A stretch of 64,000 bases of DNA from Pelotomaculum sp. UBA4789 (GCA_002402945.1 DHGV01000001.1:7684-71683); one strand, 5' to 3'. Counted from the first letter of the stretch, positions 34,853 to 44,937 are shown. Made by a program: numbers and translations. Notes: generated from the letters alone by a model not told the origin.

Positions 34853-34882
34853 TGACAAGAGAACCGTCCCCTTGTCAAGGTT
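34853..34882. repeat. Dispersed GGGGACGG repeat copy
   Basis: TGACAAGAGAACCGTCCCCT then TGTCAA; ends are mutually inverted. Lies between rrf2 and the end of rarA. Confidence 0.8.
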
Positions 34883-34890
34883 TTCGAGGT

Positions 34891-36150
34891 CTAGGGGGTG
34901 TAAAATTTTTTGCCGGTCATATTGTCCGGCAGGTATTCCTGCTTGACAGTGGCGTCCGGGTAATCGTGCGGGTATTTGTAACCCTTGCCGGAGCCCAGGG
35001 CTGCCGCTCCCTTGTAGCTAGTGCTCCTCAAATGAGGCGGGACCGGCTCCGCTCTCTCGTTTTCTACCGCAGACAAAGCCGCATCTATACCCTTGAGCAC
35101 AGCGTTGCTTTTGGGGGCTTTAGCAATGTACAGGGCAGCCTCGGCCAGGATGATCCTGCCCTCGGGCATGCCGATCCTCTCAACTGCCTGGGCGGCGGCG
35201 ACTGCAACTACAAGCGCCTGGGGATCCGCCAGGCCAACATCTTCGGCGGCATGGATCATGATCCGCCGGCTGACGAATTCCGGGTCCTCGCCGGCATACA
35301 GCATCCTGGCCAGCCAATACAAGGTGGCGTGGGGATCGGAGCCCCGCATGCTCTTGATAAAAGCAGAGATGACATCGTAGTGCTCGTCTTCCTTGTTATA
35401 CCTGAGGACCCGCTTCTGGATAGCCTCTTCCGCCACTGCCAGGGAAACATGCCTAATCCCGTCAGCGTCCGGCGGCGTGGTCAGGACAGCCAGCTCCAGG
35501 GCATTCAGGGCGACCCTGGCATCCCCGTTAGCTACCCCGGCCAGATGCTCCAGGGCTGCCGCAGACACCTCGGTCCGGTAGGTTCCCAGGCCGTTTACTT
35601 CGTCCTGCAACGCTTTGCGAAGAATATTGACCAATGATTCCACTGAAAGCAGCTCAAAGCGATACAGCTGCGCACGTGATATGAGCGGTCTGTTGACAGC
35701 GAACATGGGGTTTTCGGTCGTGGAGCCGATCAGGGTGATCAGACCGCTTTCCACAAAGGGCAGCAGGGCGTCCTGCTGGGACTTATTAAAACGGTGGATC
35801 TCGTCAACGAAAAGGATGGTCTTCTCGTTATACAGGGCACGCCTTTCTTTGGCCTCTTCTACCACCCGCCTGATGTCAGCCACACCCGCCATCACCGCAT
35901 TGATGGTTTCAAAATGGGATTTGGTAATCTGGGCTATGATCATGGCCAGCGTGGTTTTGCCGGTTCCAGGCGGCCCGAAAAAGATAGCAGACATCAGGCT
36001 GTCCGCCTCAATTGACCTCCTCAGGAGCGTCCCCTTCCCGACGATACCATGCTGCTCTTCAAATTCATCCAGGGTCTTCGGCCTCATCCGCACAGCCAGG
36101 GGCGCGGCCTTAATCATATTTTTTTCCATAGCCTGTTCGAATAAATTCAC
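34891..36150 (-). CDS. rarA: Replication-associated recombination protein A
   Basis: A AAA+ ATPase that acts at stalled replication forks with single-strand binding protein. The 419-residue protein has Walker A GPPGTGKT near residue 60, Walker B ILFVDEIHRFNKSQQD, sensor 1 GSTTENP, and the MgsA C-terminal domain (SDPHATLYWLARM, GSGKGYKYPHDYP). GTG start at 36150 follows GGAGGTG. A LexA-like box lies inside its promoter, so SOS induction is likely. Confidence 0.95.
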   Translation of the reverse strand: MNLFEQAMEKNMIKAAPLAVRMRPKTLDEFEEQHGIVGKGTLLRRSIEADSLMSAIFFGPPGTGKTTLAMIIAQITKSHFETINAVMAGVADIRRVVEEAKERRALYNEKTILFVDEIHRFNKSQQDALLPFVESGLITLIGSTTENPMFAVNRPLISRAQLYRFELLSVESLVNILRKALQDEVNGLGTYRTEVSAAALEHLAGVANGDARVALNALELAVLTTPPDADGIRHVSLAVAEEAIQKRVLRYNKEDEHYDVISAFIKSMRGSDPHATLYWLARMLYAGEDPEFVSRRIMIHAAEDVGLADPQALVVAVAAAQAVERIGMPEGRIILAEAALYIAKAPKSNAVLKGIDAALSAVENERAEPVPPHLRSTSYKGAAALGSGKGYKYPHDYPDATVKQEYLPDNMTGKKFYTP

Positions 36151-36220
36151 CGGGGCACCTCCAGTCTGAGCGCTTTAGGATAAAAGCGGCGGGACGTTTG
36201 AAAGATATCATCTATGCTTT

Positions 36221-36250
36221 ATTCTACTACGAACGTCCGTTCTTTGTAAA
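36221..36250 (-). promoter_or_regulatory. rarA promoter with an internal LexA/DinR-like box
   Basis: Minus strand TTTACA (36250-36245), 18-base spacer, TAGAAT (36226-36221). The spacer contains GAACGGACGTTC (36242-36231), which matches the Firmicute LexA half-sites GAAC-N4-GTTC. A bound repressor would cover the promoter. Confidence 0.7.
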
Positions 36251-36312
36251 CAAAAAGGCGATTCATCCAATTGCCCGAAGGCAGGGGAATCCTCGCTTGA
36301 CTGCATTAAAAT

Positions 36313-36340
36313 GAAAAAAGCACGCCTTTACGTGCTTTTC
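36313..36340 (-). terminator. Terminator after trxA
   Basis: AAGCACG / CGTGCTT stem followed by TTTTTC on the minus strand, 10 bases past the stop; T residues also follow on the plus strand. Confidence 0.8.
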
Positions 36341-36349
36341 TGGACAATA

Positions 36350-36679
36350 CTACAGGTTTTCTTTGATAAAACTGCTCAGTTCATCAGCATCTTTGAAACC
36401 GACAGAGCGTTCCACTTCCTCGCCGTCTTTAAAAAAGACGATGGTGGGGATACTTATCACCTGATATCTGCCCGGCACCGTTTGGTTTGTATCAACGTTC
36501 ATTTTGCCGACCAGGATTTTGTCTTTAAACTTCTCGGCTATTGCTTCTACTACGGGAGCGATCATTTTACACGGGCCACACCAATCCGCCCAAAAATCAA
36601 TCAGAACCGGTATTTTTGACTCGCTCAAGACCTGCTGGAAATTATCATCTTTGATTTCAATCACATTTTTACTGGCCAA
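36350..36679 (-). CDS. trxA: Thioredoxin
   Basis: Reduces protein disulfides. The 109-residue protein has the active site WCGPCK near residue 31 in FWADWCGPCKMIAP, the conserved PGRYQVISIPTIVFF with cis-Pro, and a C-terminal helix. TTG start at 36679 with GAGAGG upstream. Single gene; thioredoxin reductase is not in the window. Confidence 0.96.
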   Translation of the reverse strand: MASKNVIEIKDDNFQQVLSESKIPVLIDFWADWCGPCKMIAPVVEAIAEKFKDKILVGKMNVDTNQTVPGRYQVISIPTIVFFKDGEEVERSVGFKDADELSSFIKENL

Positions 36680-36794
36680 GAAATCCTCTCCCTTCTTAAA
36701 CTTTTCAAATGCCTATATATCCTTAATATCTGAATTTATGTAATCAGTTAACAGCTCATAAAAACCACAGCTATACTGCCAATAACTGGCAACC

Positions 36795-36985
36795 TTTATG
36801 GAAACCCCACGAATGCCGTGACCGCCAAAAGTTTGAACCTGCCTCAACAGGTGGGTGCCCTCCTGAATGGTTTATGTGTCCTCAGCGAGGAGGCTTGCAA
36901 GCTACATTCAGAGCCCGGGCTCCCGATTAAATAGCGTTAGCTCAAAACTTCGGGGCTAGCCACAAACACAGTAGGGTGTGTGTTT
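36795..36985 (-). ncRNA. ssrS: 6S RNA
   Basis: About 190 bases with the architecture of Firmicute 6S RNA, which mimics an open promoter and binds sigma-A RNA polymerase. The 5' part CCCTACTGTGTTTGTGGCTA pairs with the 3' part ending CATTCGTGGGG; GTTTTGAGCTAACGC lies opposite AGGTTCAAACTTT, and GGGAGCCC..GAGGGCACCC-type strands frame a large central bubble. It is recognised from memory of clostridial 6S sequences, not from a search. Ends are approximate; the promoter at 36993-37021 supports the 5' end. Confidence 0.8.
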
Positions 36986-36992
36986 TATGATT

Positions 36993-37021
36993 ATGTTATC
37001 ACACAGAAAAGCTATTTACAA
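36993..37021 (-). promoter_or_regulatory. Promoter of the 6S RNA gene
   Basis: Minus strand TTGTAA (37021-37016), 17-base spacer, TAACAT (36998-36993); transcription would start near 36986. Confidence 0.55.
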
Positions 37022-37058
37022 TAGCGCGCAATCGAAATTAGGGGCACGGCCTCACAGG

Positions 37059-38846
37059 TCAAATCTTTTTTAAAGCGGTCCTGATATGCAGCTCTTTGAG
37101 CTGGATGTCTGCGACCGGTCCGGGCGCCTGGGTCATCAGGCAGGTGGCGCTCTGTGTTTTGGGGAAGGCGATGACGTCCCTGATCGTCTTCTTGCCTGCC
37201 AGCAGCATGATCAGGCGGTCAAAACCAATGGCGATGCCCCCGTGCGGCGGTGTGCCATACTCAAAAGCCTCCAGCAGGAAGCCGAACTTTTCCGCTATTT
37301 CTTCACTGCTGATGCCGATCACGGTAAACATCTTCTCCTGGATGTCCCGGCGGTGGATCCTGATGCTGCCGCCGCCGACCTCTACCCCGTTGAGCACCAA
37401 GTCGTAGGCTTTGGCCCGCACTTTGCCCGGATCGCTGTCCAGCAGCGGGATATCGGCCTCACTGGGGGAGGTAAACGGGTGGTGCATGGCCTCGAAGCGC
37501 CCCTCCTCGTCATCATACTCCAGCAAGGGGAAGTCCACCACCCAAAGGAAGTTGTAGAGTCCTGCGGGGATCAGGCCGAGCTGCTCGCCCAGGTGCTGCC
37601 GCAGCGCTCCGAGTGAGGCGGCCACCACGCTTGGTTTGTCGGCGACGAAGAGGAGCAGGTCGCCCGGCTTCGCCTCCAGCCTGACCATGATCTGCGCCAG
37701 CTCCTGCTCGGTGAAGAATTTGGCGATTACTGACTTGATCCCTTCCTCGGTGACAATGAAATAGGCCAGCCCTTTGGCTTTATAAATGGCCGCAAAGGCA
37801 GTCAGGTCGTCGATTTCCTTCCGGCTGAAAGAGGCGCAGCCGCTGGCATTGATTCCCTTCACCTGCCCGCCGGCGGCAGCGACAGAGGCAAAGACCTTGA
37901 AGCCGCAGCCCGCGGCGATGTCTGTGGCGTCCTTGAGCTCCAGCCCGAAACGGGTGTCCGGCTTGTCTGAGCCGTAGCGGCTCATCGCTTCGCTGTATGT
38001 AATGCGGGGAAAACTGGCGGCAACGTCCAGCCCGGCCGTCTCCCGGCACAACCTTTTAATCATACCTTCCGTCAGCTCCAGCACGGTATCGACATCTGTA
38101 AAGGACATTTCAATATCAATCTGGGTGAACTCCGGCTGGCGGTCAGCTCTTAAATCCTCGTCCCGGAAGCAGCGCACTACCTGGAAGTAGCGGTCGTAGC
38201 CGGCCACCATCAGGATCTGCTTGAAAAGCTGCGGCGACTGCGGCAGGGCATAAAATTTGCCGGGGTTGAGCCTGCTGGGCACCAGGTAGTCCCTGGCCCC
38301 CTCCGGCGTGCTCTTGGTCAGCACTGGTGTTTCGATTTCCAGAAAACCGTTCTCGTCCAGGTAGTCGCGGGCCGACTTGGCCGCCCGGTGCCGGAGGAAC
38401 ATCGCCTGCTGCATCTCCGGCCGGCGCAGATCGAGGTAACGGTAGCGCAGCCTGAGATTTTCTTCGACATCGATGCCATCTTCAATGTAAAACGGCGGTG
38501 TCTTGGCCCGGTTCAGCACCCGCAGCTCGTGGGCCATCACATCTATTTCCCCGGTGGCCAGGTTGGGATTGGCCGCCCCCTCGGGGCGCTCCCGCACCAC
38601 GCCAACTACGCAGATGACGTATTCGCTGCGCACACCTTCGGCTTTTTCAAAGGCTTCTTTGTGCAGGTCCGGGCTGAACACCACCTGCACCAGGCCGGTC
38701 CTGTCACGCAGGTCGATAAAAATCAGACCGCCGTGGTCGCGCCGAGTCTGTACCCAGCCCATCAGGACCACCTGGCTGCCAGCGTGCTCCATCCTCAAAT
38801 CACCGCAGTAGTGGCTCCGTTTTTTGTCATCTAAAAAGTCAATCAC
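37059..38846 (-). CDS. aspS: Aspartyl-tRNA synthetase (bacterial type)
   Basis: Charges tRNA-Asp, or both Asp and Asn tRNAs if non-discriminating, which sequence alone does not settle here. The 595-residue class IIb enzyme has the OB-fold anticodon domain (1-105), motif 2 [18 protein letters not shown], the bacterial GAD insertion (about 285-420) and motif 3 [18 protein letters not shown] start with AAGGGGG upstream. Lies 38 bases after hisS under the same T-box. Confidence 0.97.
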   Translation of the reverse strand: MIDFLDDKKRSHYCGDLRMEHAGSQVVLMGWVQTRRDHGGLIFIDLRDRTGLVQVVFSPDLHKEAFEKAEGVRSEYVICVVGVVRERPEGAANPNLATGEIDVMAHELRVLNRAKTPPFYIEDGIDVEENLRLRYRYLDLRRPEMQQAMFLRHRAAKSARDYLDENGFLEIETPVLTKSTPEGARDYLVPSRLNPGKFYALPQSPQLFKQILMVAGYDRYFQVVRCFRDEDLRADRQPEFTQIDIEMSFTDVDTVLELTEGMIKRLCRETAGLDVAASFPRITYSEAMSRYGSDKPDTRFGLELKDATDIAAGCGFKVFASVAAAGGQVKGINASGCASFSRKEIDDLTAFAAIYKAKGLAYFIVTEEGIKSVIAKFFTEQELAQIMVRLEAKPGDLLLFVADKPSVVAASLGALRQHLGEQLGLIPAGLYNFLWVVDFPLLEYDDEEGRFEAMHHPFTSPSEADIPLLDSDPGKVRAKAYDLVLNGVEVGGGSIRIHRRDIQEKMFTVIGISSEEIAEKFGFLLEAFEYGTPPHGGIAIGFDRLIMLLAGKKTIRDVIAFPKTQSATCLMTQAPGPVADIQLKELHIRTALKKI

Positions 38847-38884
38847 AATCCGGTCCCCCTTCTAAAACTCTTTAAAAAAAATAT

Positions 38885-40159
38885 CTATTCAGTGACCATG
38901 CTTTTTTTCTGGGTCAAATAGGCAATGATATCGTCAAGAGATACGGCTTCCTGGTCTCCGGCAGACATATCCCGCACCAGCGCAACGCCCAGTGCCAGCT
39001 CCTCCGCGCCGATCATCACCACGTAGCGCACCCCGGTTTTGCCGGCATACTTCATCTGCGCTTTCAGGCTGCGGCCCAGGTAGTCCTTGTCAGCTGCAAT
39101 CCCGGCGCTGCGCAGGCTGAACAGCAGTTTGAAAGCCGTATCCCCAGCCTCCGGCCCGGCAGTAACCACAAACACATCAGGTCTGGAAGCCTCATTTTTA
39201 GCAACATCTTGCCGCTCCATTGCCAGGATGATCCGCTCGATACCCAGGGCGTAACCCACCCCAGGGGTGGGCGGCCCGCCGCAGATCTCAATCAGCCCAT
39301 TGTAGCGGCCACCGCCGCCGATTGAGCTCTGGGCGCCGATATCCGGGGCCATGATTTCAAATGCGGTATGGGTATAGTAGTCCAGTCCCCTGACCAGGCG
39401 CCGGTCTATGGTATAGGAGATGCCCAGCAGGTCAAGGTACTTTTTAACCTGCTCGAAATGTTCGGCGCAGTCCGGGCACAGGCAGTCGATTGTCGCCGGC
39501 GCGTTCTCGCCGGCCGCAGCGCAGCGCTCTACTTTGCAGTCCAGGATGCGCAGCGGGTTTTTTTCAAACCGGTCCTGGCAGTCGCGGCAGAGCCCGCCCA
39601 GGTGGGGCTGAAAATATTTTTTCAGCGCCACCCGCTGAGCCGGCCGGCATTCAGGGCAGCCGACACTGTTGATGTGCAGCAGCAGATTATTCAAGCCCAG
39701 CCTGGCGTAGAAATCCATCGCCATCGTGATCACCTCGGCGTCCACCGCCGGATCGTTGGAGCCGAAGACCTCCGCCCCGACCTGGTGAAACTGGCGGAAG
39801 CGCCCGGCTTGGGGCCTGTCGTAGCGAAACATCGGGCCGCTGTAAAAAAGCTTGACCGGCTGCAGCCCGGCATACAGCTTGTTCTCCAGGTAAGCCCTTA
39901 CCACAGGGGCGGTATTCTCCGGCCGCAGTGTGACGCTCCGGTTTCCCCGGTCCATGAAGGTGTACATTTCCTTCTCCACGATATCGGTCGTGTCACCGAC
40001 CCCGCGCTGGAACAGCTCGGTGTGCTCAAAAATCGGTGTCCTAATCTCCTTATAGCCATACTGTTCGCAGATCTGGCAGAACTGGCTTTCAATCCAGCGC
40101 CACTTTTCCACCTCGCACGGAATGATGTCGTTAGTGCCGCGCGGCCGCGATGTTAGCAT
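38885..40159 (-). CDS. hisS: Histidyl-tRNA synthetase
   Basis: Charges tRNA-His. The 424-residue class IIa enzyme begins RPRGTNDIIP, has EHTELFQRGVGDTTDIV, motif 2 FRYDRPQAGRFRQFHQVGAE, LVRGLDYYTHTAFE and GGGGRYNGL, and a C-terminal anticodon domain. ATG 40159 follows AAAGGGGG; the longer frame to 40243 would run through the T-box terminator and is rejected. A Cys-rich insert (CRDCQDR..CKVERC) in the middle may bind zinc. First gene of hisS-aspS. Confidence 0.97.
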   Translation of the reverse strand: MLTSRPRGTNDIIPCEVEKWRWIESQFCQICEQYGYKEIRTPIFEHTELFQRGVGDTTDIVEKEMYTFMDRGNRSVTLRPENTAPVVRAYLENKLYAGLQPVKLFYSGPMFRYDRPQAGRFRQFHQVGAEVFGSNDPAVDAEVITMAMDFYARLGLNNLLLHINSVGCPECRPAQRVALKKYFQPHLGGLCRDCQDRFEKNPLRILDCKVERCAAAGENAPATIDCLCPDCAEHFEQVKKYLDLLGISYTIDRRLVRGLDYYTHTAFEIMAPDIGAQSSIGGGGRYNGLIEICGGPPTPGVGYALGIERIILAMERQDVAKNEASRPDVFVVTAGPEAGDTAFKLLFSLRSAGIAADKDYLGRSLKAQMKYAGKTGVRYVVMIGAEELALGVALVRDMSAGDQEAVSLDDIIAYLTQKKSMVTE

Positions 40160-40180
40160 TATGTAATCCCCCTTTATGAA

Positions 40181-40455
40181 AACAAAAACCCAGGCCATGC
40201 CTGAAGCACAGCCAGGGACGGACATTGCTGCCCGTGGTGCCACCCTTTTTCGAAAAAACCTTTGTTTCTCCCTTTTAAGCCTGTAACGGAGGCTGCCGGG
40301 CCGGCCTACTGGTGACCATCACTTTCGGGGGCCGCTCCCGGGTGTTTTTCAACGCCTGTTCATGAGGAAGACTTTCAGTCTGAGGCCTTCCCTCTCTGCC
40401 GTAAACAATTGCGCCTACTCTGCCCGGTCATCGCTTTACAAGATTGTTGAACTCT
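40181..40455 (-). promoter_or_regulatory. T-box riboswitch controlling hisS-aspS
   Basis: Minus strand T-box AGGGTGGCACCACGGGC, then a CCCTGGC..GGCCTGGG terminator stem with TTTTTG. Stem I shows the AGAGAG motif, and the 3' strand reads TTGAAAAACACCCGGGAG, in which CAC (40344-40342) is the His codon. The base after the codon is C instead of the usual purine, so the exact register carries some doubt. Confidence 0.88.
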
Positions 40456-40462
40456 GTCCATC

Positions 40463-40491
40463 ATTTTATGAAATATTTGCTGCTTTGTCAA
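40463..40491 (-). promoter_or_regulatory. Promoter of the hisS T-box transcript
   Basis: Consensus TTGACA (40491-40486), 17-base spacer, TAAAAT (40468-40463). Confidence 0.8.
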
Positions 40492-40550
40492 TTCATCCGG
40501 CCTGAAAAAAAAGGCGTGTTGATCGGCTCTGGCTTCAGCTGCGGGCAAAA

Positions 40551-40559
40551 TGGTATAAT
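40551..40559 (+). promoter_or_regulatory. Extended -10 element upstream of the DUF896 gene
   Basis: TGGTATAAT matches the extended -10 TGnTATAAT; no good -35 is seen. GAGGTGA precedes the ATG at 40583. Confidence 0.55.
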
Positions 40560-40582
40560 AATGTCTGCGAGGTGATTACAGC

Positions 40583-40804
40583 ATGATTACAAAAAAACTG
40601 CTGGACCGGATCAACGAACTGGCCCGCAAGCAGAGAGAAGAAGTGCTGACGGAAAAAGAAATAAAAGAGCAGGGCGAGTTGCGTGAAGTATACCTGGCGG
40701 CTATCCGCGCCCAGGTCGTCAATGCGCTGGAGTCAAAAGGCTGCAAACCAAAAACAGAGCACAACAATTCCTGCGAGAGCCCCGACAGCGGCAAGAAACA
40801 CTAA
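40583..40804 (+). CDS. DUF896 family protein (YnzC-like)
   Basis: A 73-residue protein with a helical hairpin (LLDRINELARKQREE, then LTEKEIKEQGELREVYL) that is the DUF896 signature; Bacillus YnzC lies next to lexA and is linked to SOS. The C-terminal 20 residues are polar and disordered. Divergent from hisS. Function not established. Confidence 0.9.
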   Translation: MITKKLLDRINELARKQREEVLTEKEIKEQGELREVYLAAIRAQVVNALESKGCKPKTEHNNSCESPDSGKKH

Positions 40805-40845
40805 CTCCCATTTTTAAATCGGTCCCATTCCTCTTGGCGCTGTCG

Positions 40846-40884
40846 GGCGGGCTTCAGCCCGCCAATGTGCGGCTGAAGCCGCAC
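40846..40884. repeat. REP-like palindrome pair, copy 1
   Basis: GGCGGGC-TTCA-GCCCGCC (40846-40863), AAT, GTGCGGC-TGAA-GCCGCAC (40867-40884). The same pair occurs in opposite orientation at 50043-50081. Confidence 0.85.
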
Positions 40885-40949
40885 AAATTCAGTCGTCAGA
40901 AGTCGGACGTCGGTTTATCCTGCATTCCTTTTGGGTCAGAACCAAATTT

Positions 40950-40977
40950 AAAGCACCCGCTTGCGGCGGGTGCTTTT
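40950..40977. terminator. Terminator between DUF896 and the MBL hydrolase
   Basis: AAAGCACCCGC..GCGGGTGCTTTT stem; usable from both sides, with stronger T-run on the plus strand. Confidence 0.65.
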
Positions 40978-40980
40978 CCC

Positions 40981-41604
40981 CTATGTGAGGAATGGATTTT
41001 CGCTCTTTTCCTCGCCGATGGTGGAACTGGGGCCGTGGCCCGGATAGACCTTGGTCTCGGGCGGGAATATCAACAGCTTGTTTTTAATGGATGATATCAG
41101 CTGGCTGTGGCTGCCGCCTGGAAAATCTGAGCGTCCCACTGAACCAGTGAAAAGAGTATCCCCGGTAATCAAAATGTCTGGTTCGCCTTTTAAGCTGATG
41201 CCGCCCCTGGTGTGGCCAGGGGTATGGATTACTTCCAAGGTGCAATTGCCGAATTGAATTTTATCACCATCCTGCAGCAGCTGGTCGGCTGCTTTCACTG
41301 ACAGCTTCTGGCCAACGAAAGCCGACAGGTTCTGGCTGGCGTCAGTAAGCTGTGCAGCATCATCGGCATGGATCAGCACTTTCGCGCCAGTTGCCTCCCG
41401 CACTTCCGCAAGGGCGCCGATATGGTCGATGTGGCCGTGGGTGAGAACGATTTTGTTTATCTTCAGCCCCAGCTCTTCAACCTTTTTCAGGATCCTTTGC
41501 CCTTCCGCGCCGGGATCTACGATAATTCCCTCTTTGGTTTCCTCACAACCGATAATATAACAATTTGAATCCATCATGCCTACTGAGAGTCCTCGAAATA
41601 TCAC
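40981..41604 (-). CDS. MBL-fold metallo-hydrolase, glyoxalase II-like
   Basis: A 207-residue metallo-beta-lactamase fold protein with the two-metal motif THGHIDHIGA near residue 55, HTPGHTRGG (about 131), GDTLFTGSVGRSDFPGG (about 147) and YPGHGPSSTIGEE. This is the small YcbL/glyoxalase II-like group of Firmicutes; substrate unknown, perhaps a thioester. GTG start. It follows dtd by 22 bases in the rel-dtd group. Confidence 0.9.
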   Translation of the reverse strand: MIFRGLSVGMMDSNCYIIGCEETKEGIIVDPGAEGQRILKKVEELGLKINKIVLTHGHIDHIGALAEVREATGAKVLIHADDAAQLTDASQNLSAFVGQKLSVKAADQLLQDGDKIQFGNCTLEVIHTPGHTRGGISLKGEPDILITGDTLFTGSVGRSDFPGGSHSQLISSIKNKLLIFPPETKVYPGHGPSSTIGEEKSENPFLT

Positions 41605-41626
41605 TTGTTTTCAGATACCTCCGTTA

Positions 41627-42076
41627 CTAAAAATTTTTCTTGCTGTCAAGCAGTAGGGTGACCGGGCCGTCGTTAATGATCTCAACTGTCATGTGTTCGC
41701 GAAAACACCCGGTGACCACCTTTAAACCAATTTTTGCCAGTTCGTCTATAAATACATGATACAACACTCGTGCCTCGGCCGGCGGCGAAGCTTCAGAAAA
41801 ACCCGGCCGCCTCCCCTTGCGGCAGTCGCCGTAGAGTGTGAACTGGGACACTGCCAGTACACAGCCCCCGGTTTCCATCACTGAAAGGTTCATTTTCCCT
41901 TCTTTATCTTCAAACAGGCGCAGGTGCGCAATTTTTTCAGCCAGGTAGCGCACGTCCTGCGCGCTGTCGCTGCGGCCTACACCAAGCAGTACCACGAGCC
42001 CGGCGCCAATTTCACTGATCAATCCGTCTTCCACCCTGACTGCGCCGTGAGTAACTCTCTGCACTACCGCCCGCAA
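41627..42076 (-). CDS. dtd: D-aminoacyl-tRNA deacylase
   Basis: Removes D-amino acids and glycine from mischarged tRNAs. The 149-residue protein starts [15 protein letters not shown] and has [17 protein letters not shown] (catalytic SQFTL) and NDGPVTLLL (NxGPVT motif). TTG start with GGGGGTGG upstream. Lies 17 bases after rel, a standard Firmicute pair. Confidence 0.96.
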   Translation of the reverse strand: MRAVVQRVTHGAVRVEDGLISEIGAGLVVLLGVGRSDSAQDVRYLAEKIAHLRLFEDKEGKMNLSVMETGGCVLAVSQFTLYGDCRKGRRPGFSEASPPAEARVLYHVFIDELAKIGLKVVTGCFREHMTVEIINDGPVTLLLDSKKNF

Positions 42077-42093
42077 ATATTTTCCACCCCCGT

Positions 42094-44403
42094 TTAGTTG
42101 ATCGGTTTTGCAGCTTGCGCGCCGAAGCTGACCCGCCTGACATCATAGACATCCTTTACCCGCTTGATTTTGTTCATAATATGCTCCAGCTGCTCCAGGC
42201 CTTTCATCTCCAGCACCATTTCAATCACTGCGCCGCCATCTTTCCTGCCCCTGGCCGTAACCCAGTTGGCGCTGATTTTCATTTCCACAAGGACAGACAG
42301 CACATCGCTTAAAAAACCGGCGCGGTCCAGGCCGTTGGCCTCCAGTTTGACCTGGAATGGCTCAGTGAACTCCTTATCCCAGGCCACCTCGACCATGCGC
42401 TCTCCTTCGAACTTCTGGTAGGCGATAATATTCCGGCAGTCAGTCCGGTGGATCGACACTCCCCTGCCGCGGGTCACATACCCGGCTATAGGGTCTCCCG
42501 GCACCGGGTTGCAGCAGTGCGACAGCCTGATCAGGAGATTGTCGATCCCCTTCACCCGGATGCCCTGGGTAGGCTTGCCCCACGCCGCGGACGGCCTGGC
42601 TTCGGTTTTCAGCGCCTGCGCTTCCTCGGCGAAGGTGCCCTTTTTCTCTGTTTTGGCCTCTTCCATCTTGATCTTACCCAGGACATTGCCGGCCGTTACC
42701 TGACCGTCGCCGATCGCCGCGTATAGTTCTTCCAGGCCTGAAATGTTCAGCTTTTTAGCTATCTCCAGCAGCCTGTCACCTTTTACCAACTCTGCCTCAA
42801 TGCCCTGTTTTTTAATCTCACGGTCAAGGTTTTCCTTGCCCTTGATGATGTTTTCTTCGCGCTGCTCTTTTTTAAACCACTGCCTGATCTTTGTTTTGGC
42901 ATGGGAGGTCTTAACTATGTTCAGCCAGTCCCGCTTCGGCCTGCTGTTTTTGGAAGTCATGATTTCCAGGATGTCGCCGTTTTTTAGTTTGTATTCCAGC
43001 GTAACAATCCTACCGTTAATTTTAGCCCCGGTATAGCGGTGCCCGACGTCAGTGTGGATACGGTAGGCATAGTCTAAGGGTACCGAGCCTGCCGGCAGCT
43101 CCAACACGTCACCCTTAGGCGAAAACACAAAGACTGAATCGGCAAAGAGATCTATCTTGAGGCTTTCCATAAACTCCCGGGCGTCCTTGAGGTCGTGCTG
43201 CCACTCCAGCAGTTGGCGCAGCCAGGCCAGTTTCTTGTCAAACTCGCTGTCCCCTCTGCCGCCTTCCTTGTACCGCCAGTGGGCGGCAATACCGTACTCG
43301 GCAGTCCGGTGCATTTCTTTGGTCCGGATCTGGATCTCAAATGGTTCGCCCTGGGGACCGATCACGGACGTGTGAATGGACTGGTACATGTTGGACTTGG
43401 GCATGGCGACGAAATCCTTAAAACGTCCCGGTATCGGTGTCCAAAGGGTGTGCACAATACCCAGGGCAGCATAGCAGTCCCGCACTGAATCCACCAGGAC
43501 ACGCACTGCCGTGACATCATAAATCTCGTTGACATCCTTTTGCTGTTCCTGCATTTTTTCCCAGATACCATAAAGGTGTTTCGGGCGGCCCTGGATGTCG
43601 GCCTCGATACCCATTGCCGTAAGTTTTTCCGCAAGGATAGCGATAACAGCACTGATATATTCCTCTCGCTTGCTGCGCGTTTTGGCAATCTTATCAACCA
43701 GCTCAAAATATTTGTCCGGATCCTTGAAACGGAAGGCGAGGTCTTCAAGTTCCCATTTTATCCGGTAAATCCCGAGGCGGTGCGCCAGCGGCGCGAACAC
43801 CTCAAGCGTTTCGTTCGCAATTTCCAGCTGCTTGGGAGCATGTTGGTACTTGAGCGTCCTCAGGTTGTGCAGGCGGTCGGCGAGCTTGATCAGGATCACC
43901 CTGATGTCCTTGGCCATAGCCAGGAACATCTTGCGCAGGTTTTCCACCTGCTGCTCCTCTTTGGAGATGTACTCCAGCTTGCCCAGTTTGGTCGTTCCAT
44001 CAACCAGCAGGGCGACTTCGTCGCCAAACCGCTCTTTAATATTTTCCAGCGTTACACCCGTATCCTCAACCACATCATGCAGCAGCCCGGCCACAATGGA
44101 CTCCTGGTCCAGTTCCAGCTCGGCCAGAATTTTTGCCACTTCCAGCGGATGGATAATGTAAGGCTCTCCGGAAAAACGTTTTTGTTCACGGTGCGCCAAT
44201 TCGGCATATTCATAGGCGTCCTTAATCACGGCATCATCTGCCTTAGGATTGTACACCTTAATAAGCTGTAAAACTTCCTCCAAAGTGGTGGCCGGATATT
44301 CCCGCTCTGCCGGCAGTTTATCCCGGCTTCCCGGTTTAAGTGGCTCCAGCTTTGAAGGCAGCGCTGCAGGAGCAGCCTGGACTTGGTTTTCCATGTCAAT
44401 CAT
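42094..44403 (-). CDS. relA: Bifunctional (p)ppGpp synthetase/hydrolase Rel
   Basis: Makes and breaks the alarmone (p)ppGpp. The 769-residue protein has an HD hydrolase domain (about 60-200: [33 protein letters not shown]), a synthetase domain (about 255-370), TGS (410-470: [21 protein letters not shown]), a zinc-finger-like segment with HCCNPVPGD and a C-terminal ACT domain. Both catalytic halves look intact. About 40 extra N-terminal residues are Pro/Ala-rich. Directly downstream of apt, linking alarmone and purine pools. Confidence 0.97.
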   Translation of the reverse strand: MIDMENQVQAAPAALPSKLEPLKPGSRDKLPAEREYPATTLEEVLQLIKVYNPKADDAVIKDAYEYAELAHREQKRFSGEPYIIHPLEVAKILAELELDQESIVAGLLHDVVEDTGVTLENIKERFGDEVALLVDGTTKLGKLEYISKEEQQVENLRKMFLAMAKDIRVILIKLADRLHNLRTLKYQHAPKQLEIANETLEVFAPLAHRLGIYRIKWELEDLAFRFKDPDKYFELVDKIAKTRSKREEYISAVIAILAEKLTAMGIEADIQGRPKHLYGIWEKMQEQQKDVNEIYDVTAVRVLVDSVRDCYAALGIVHTLWTPIPGRFKDFVAMPKSNMYQSIHTSVIGPQGEPFEIQIRTKEMHRTAEYGIAAHWRYKEGGRGDSEFDKKLAWLRQLLEWQHDLKDAREFMESLKIDLFADSVFVFSPKGDVLELPAGSVPLDYAYRIHTDVGHRYTGAKINGRIVTLEYKLKNGDILEIMTSKNSRPKRDWLNIVKTSHAKTKIRQWFKKEQREENIIKGKENLDREIKKQGIEAELVKGDRLLEIAKKLNISGLEELYAAIGDGQVTAGNVLGKIKMEEAKTEKKGTFAEEAQALKTEARPSAAWGKPTQGIRVKGIDNLLIRLSHCCNPVPGDPIAGYVTRGRGVSIHRTDCRNIIAYQKFEGERMVEVAWDKEFTEPFQVKLEANGLDRAGFLSDVLSVLVEMKISANWVTARGRKDGGAVIEMVLEMKGLEQLEHIMNKIKRVKDVYDVRRVSFGAQAAKPIN

Positions 44404-44408
44404 TTTCC

Positions 44409-44924
44409 TTAATAATTATATTGCACCAGTGATATTGTATCATAATCCTGTATTTTCACCCGGCCGCCCAGGCCGGTGAGCTCGATCAGGAACACCGTTC
44501 CAACCACTTCGGCGCCGAGCTCCTCAATCATCCTGACGGTCTTGGCCACTGTTCCCCCGGTGGCTATCAGTTCATCCACCACCAGAACTTTCATCTCCGG
44601 TTCAATTATATCACGATCCATTTGAGCGGGCCTGTCGCCAAATTCCGGGTCATGATGCCAACTAAAAATATCTTCCGGCTGGCTGGGTATGCTGAGTGTC
44701 AGCAGCCCGGTCCCCAGGATGTATGCCAGGGGGGCGCCGATCATCAGCCCCCGGGCTTTAGGACACACGATAAGGTCCGCATGTTTGTGCATGCACTGGG
44801 CAGCCAGCTCCTGAATCGCCTGCCTGTATGCAGGCCCATTAAGCAGCAATGTGGAAACATCCTTATAGTTTATGCCTTCTCTCGGGAAATCCTGGATCTC
44901 TCTGATGATGCTCTTCAGGTCCAT
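44409..44924 (-). CDS. apt: Adenine phosphoribosyltransferase
   Basis: Makes AMP from adenine and PRPP. The 171-residue protein has DFPREGINYKDVSTLL at the N-terminus and the PRPP loop VLVVDELIATGGTVAKT near residue 118. ATG 44924 is fixed by AAAGGAGGT six bases upstream. Sits between recJ and rel, as in Bacillus. Confidence 0.97.
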   Translation of the reverse strand: MDLKSIIREIQDFPREGINYKDVSTLLLNGPAYRQAIQELAAQCMHKHADLIVCPKARGLMIGAPLAYILGTGLLTLSIPSQPEDIFSWHHDPEFGDRPAQMDRDIIEPEMKVLVVDELIATGGTVAKTVRMIEELGAEVVGTVFLIELTGLGGRVKIQDYDTISLVQYNY

Positions 44925-44937
44925 GTTTTTACCTCCT

